DNA of 64,000 bases. It comes from JAVBJV01 sp031546815 (lineage in GTDB: Bacteria > Pseudomonadota > Alphaproteobacteria > Acetobacterales > Acetobacteraceae). Shown in pieces: positions 63,131 through 64,000 of the stretch (the first letter of the stretch is position 1; the number at the start of each line of letters is the position of its first letter). The notes below the pieces were generated by a model. It made no database searches, was not told the origin of the DNA, and was given only the letters and a program-made list of their open reading frames with translations. Position numbers and translations under genes: made by a program. Location of the stretch: assembly GCA_031546815.1 (NCBI GenBank), contig JAVBJV010000010.1:62001-126000 (forward strand). Direction: 5' to 3'.

Positions 63131-64000
63131 GTGTTCAGTCCCGGCATCTGGTGGATCGGGTTTAGGATGAATTGTTCTGGCTCTGATGACCAGATTTTGC
63201 AGATGTATTCGTAGGGCGTGAGACCGTTCAGGGTCTTCAGTCTGCGGGCGAAGTTGTAAGCGGCGAGGAAGTCGGCGAGGTGCGTGCGCAGTTGGGCGTG
63301 GTCGTCGTAGTGGAAGCGCTTGACCGTGGCGTCCTTGATCGTCCGGTTCATCCGCTCGACCTGACCATTGGTCCAGGGATGGTTGGGCTTGGTCAGCCGG
63401 TGCTCGATCCCATTGGCTTCGCAGATCATGTCGAAGCGCATTGGGCGGGAATAGATGGTGTTGCGGTTCCGGGGCTGTTCGGCGAACTGGATGCCGTTGT
63501 CGGTAAGAACTGTGTGGACCTGGTAGGGCACGGCCTCCAGCATGTGCTGGAGGAACTCCCAGGCCGTCTTTCTGTCAGCCGTTGCAACGAGTTGAGCGAC
63601 GGCGAACTTGGCGGTCCGATCGATGCCGACGAACAGGCAGAGCTTGCCCTCGCCGGTCTGCACCTCAGCAATATCAATGTGAAAGAAGCCGATGGGGTAG
63701 CGCTTGAACTTCTGGCGCTTGGGTTTGTCGCCTTCGACATCCGGCAGCCGCGATATGCCATGCCGCTGCAGACACCGATGCAGCGCCGAGCGGGTGAGAT
63801 GCGGCACTGCGGGCTGCAGGGCATAGAGGCAGTCATCGAGCGGCAGGAGGGTGTGGCGCCGGAACGCAACGATCATCGCCTCCTCGGCCTCCGTCAGAAC
63901 AGTGGACCGCGGTTCCGTGGGCCCGGTCTTCATATCCTCGATTGTGGCCCGCTTGCGCCACTTCGCGACGGTCTTGGGGTTGATGCCCAGCTCCCGGCTC
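63127..64000 (-). CDS. IS481 family transposase, 5' end outside the window
   Basis: The frame is open past the right edge; 22 residues before the internal Met already show a HTH-like SRELGINPKTVAKWRKR. The catalytic DDE set is present: Asp87 in FFHIDIAE, Asp145 in VLTDNGIQF and Glu193 in GQVERMNRT (numbered from the Met at 63933). The C-terminal domain looks intact, and the TAG stop is formed by the DNA flanking the element. Typical IS481 transposases are about 310-340 residues, so little is missing. Confidence 0.92.
   Translation of the reverse strand, partial: SRELGINPKTVAKWRKRATIEDMKTGPTEPRSTVLTEAEEAMIVAFRRHTLLPLDDCLYALQPAVPHLTRSALHRCLQRHGISRLPDVEGDKPKRQKFKRYPIGFFHIDIAEVQTGEGKLCLFVGIDRTAKFAVAQLVATADRKTAWEFLQHMLEAVPYQVHTVLTDNGIQFAEQPRNRNTIYSRPMRFDMICEANGIEHRLTKPNHPWTNGQVERMNRTIKDATVKRFHYDDHAQLRTHLADFLAAYNFARRLKTLNGLTPYEYICKIWSSEPEQFILNPIHQMPGLNT
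63132..64000 (-). mobile_element. IS481-family insertion sequence, left end and most of the body
   Basis: The element probably begins with TGTTCAGTCCCGGCATCTGG at 63132, directly after the six-base palindrome CCTAGG (63126-63131). IS481 in Bordetella pertussis inserts at NCTAGN with a six-base duplication, so CCTAGG is a good candidate for one copy of the target duplication. The second end and copy are outside the window. Confidence 0.7.

Overview
This window is GC-rich (low 60s % by eye), densely coded bacterial DNA. The set of TolQ/MotA-like plus OmpA-like envelope proteins, Psd/PssA, EF-P with EpmA/EpmB, leucyltransferase Bpt, GlcDEF, ParE and an IS481 transposase points to an alphaproteobacterium. 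Rhodospirillales/Acetobacteraceae is my best guess, from general gene content only. No rRNA, tRNA or CRISPR array was seen.

Layout. 1-1.1 kb: the end of a cytochrome c' gene facing a cytochrome b561 gene that has a 22-bp palindrome in its promoter region. 1.2-4.95 kb: two paralogous membrane-anchored LysM proteins, then phosphatidylserine decarboxylase (psd) and synthase (pssA). 5-9.7 kb (minus): dienelactone hydrolase, an exported six-hairpin-like protein, a family I CoA-transferase pair and a CaiB/BaiF CoA-transferase. 9.8-11.3 kb: an unknown protein with a chemoreceptor-like C-terminal tail, and a flavin reductase. 11.3-19.1 kb: a five-gene branched-chain-type ABC transporter (livHMGF plus binding protein), an FAD amine oxidase and a divergent ALDH7-type dehydrogenase. 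With glutaryl-CoA dehydrogenase at 21-22.2 kb these suggest lysine/pipecolate breakdown. 19-26 kb: cytochrome c, an rRNA/tRNA uracil methyltransferase, a DEAD-box helicase, a hydrolase and a DmpA-type peptidase.

26-30 kb (minus): four overlapping small membrane/envelope genes, an AT-rich gap, then parE. 30.3-34.4 kb: a 1346-residue autotransporter. 34.4-41.1 kb: dps, an MFS exporter with an extra C-terminal domain, bpt, an aldehyde dehydrogenase, and a CaiB/BaiF CoA-transferase coupled to a hydrolase. 41.1-42.1 kb: a low-GC gene for a HEPN-like protein with three zinc ribbons, which looks acquired. 42.1-46.6 kb: mntR, gpt, csaA, gamma-glutamyltransferase and amidase. 46.6-48.5 kb: small envelope proteins and the 41-residue zinc-free ribosomal protein L36.

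48.6-53 kb: glcDEF plus a TPR protein. 53-57.3 kb (minus): an envelope-motor-like trio translationally coupled to upp and an acetyltransferase. 57.3-60.8 kb: suhB, efp, epmB and epmA, so EF-P and both of its lysylation enzymes lie together. 60.9-63.1 kb: a lipoprotein, a MarR regulator, a DNA alkylation repair-like protein and a membrane protein. The window ends inside an IS481-family element that appears inserted at a CTAG target.

The most unusual item is the HEPN/zinc-ribbon gene at 41.2-42.0 kb. No complete, clearly new multigene defence system was found.
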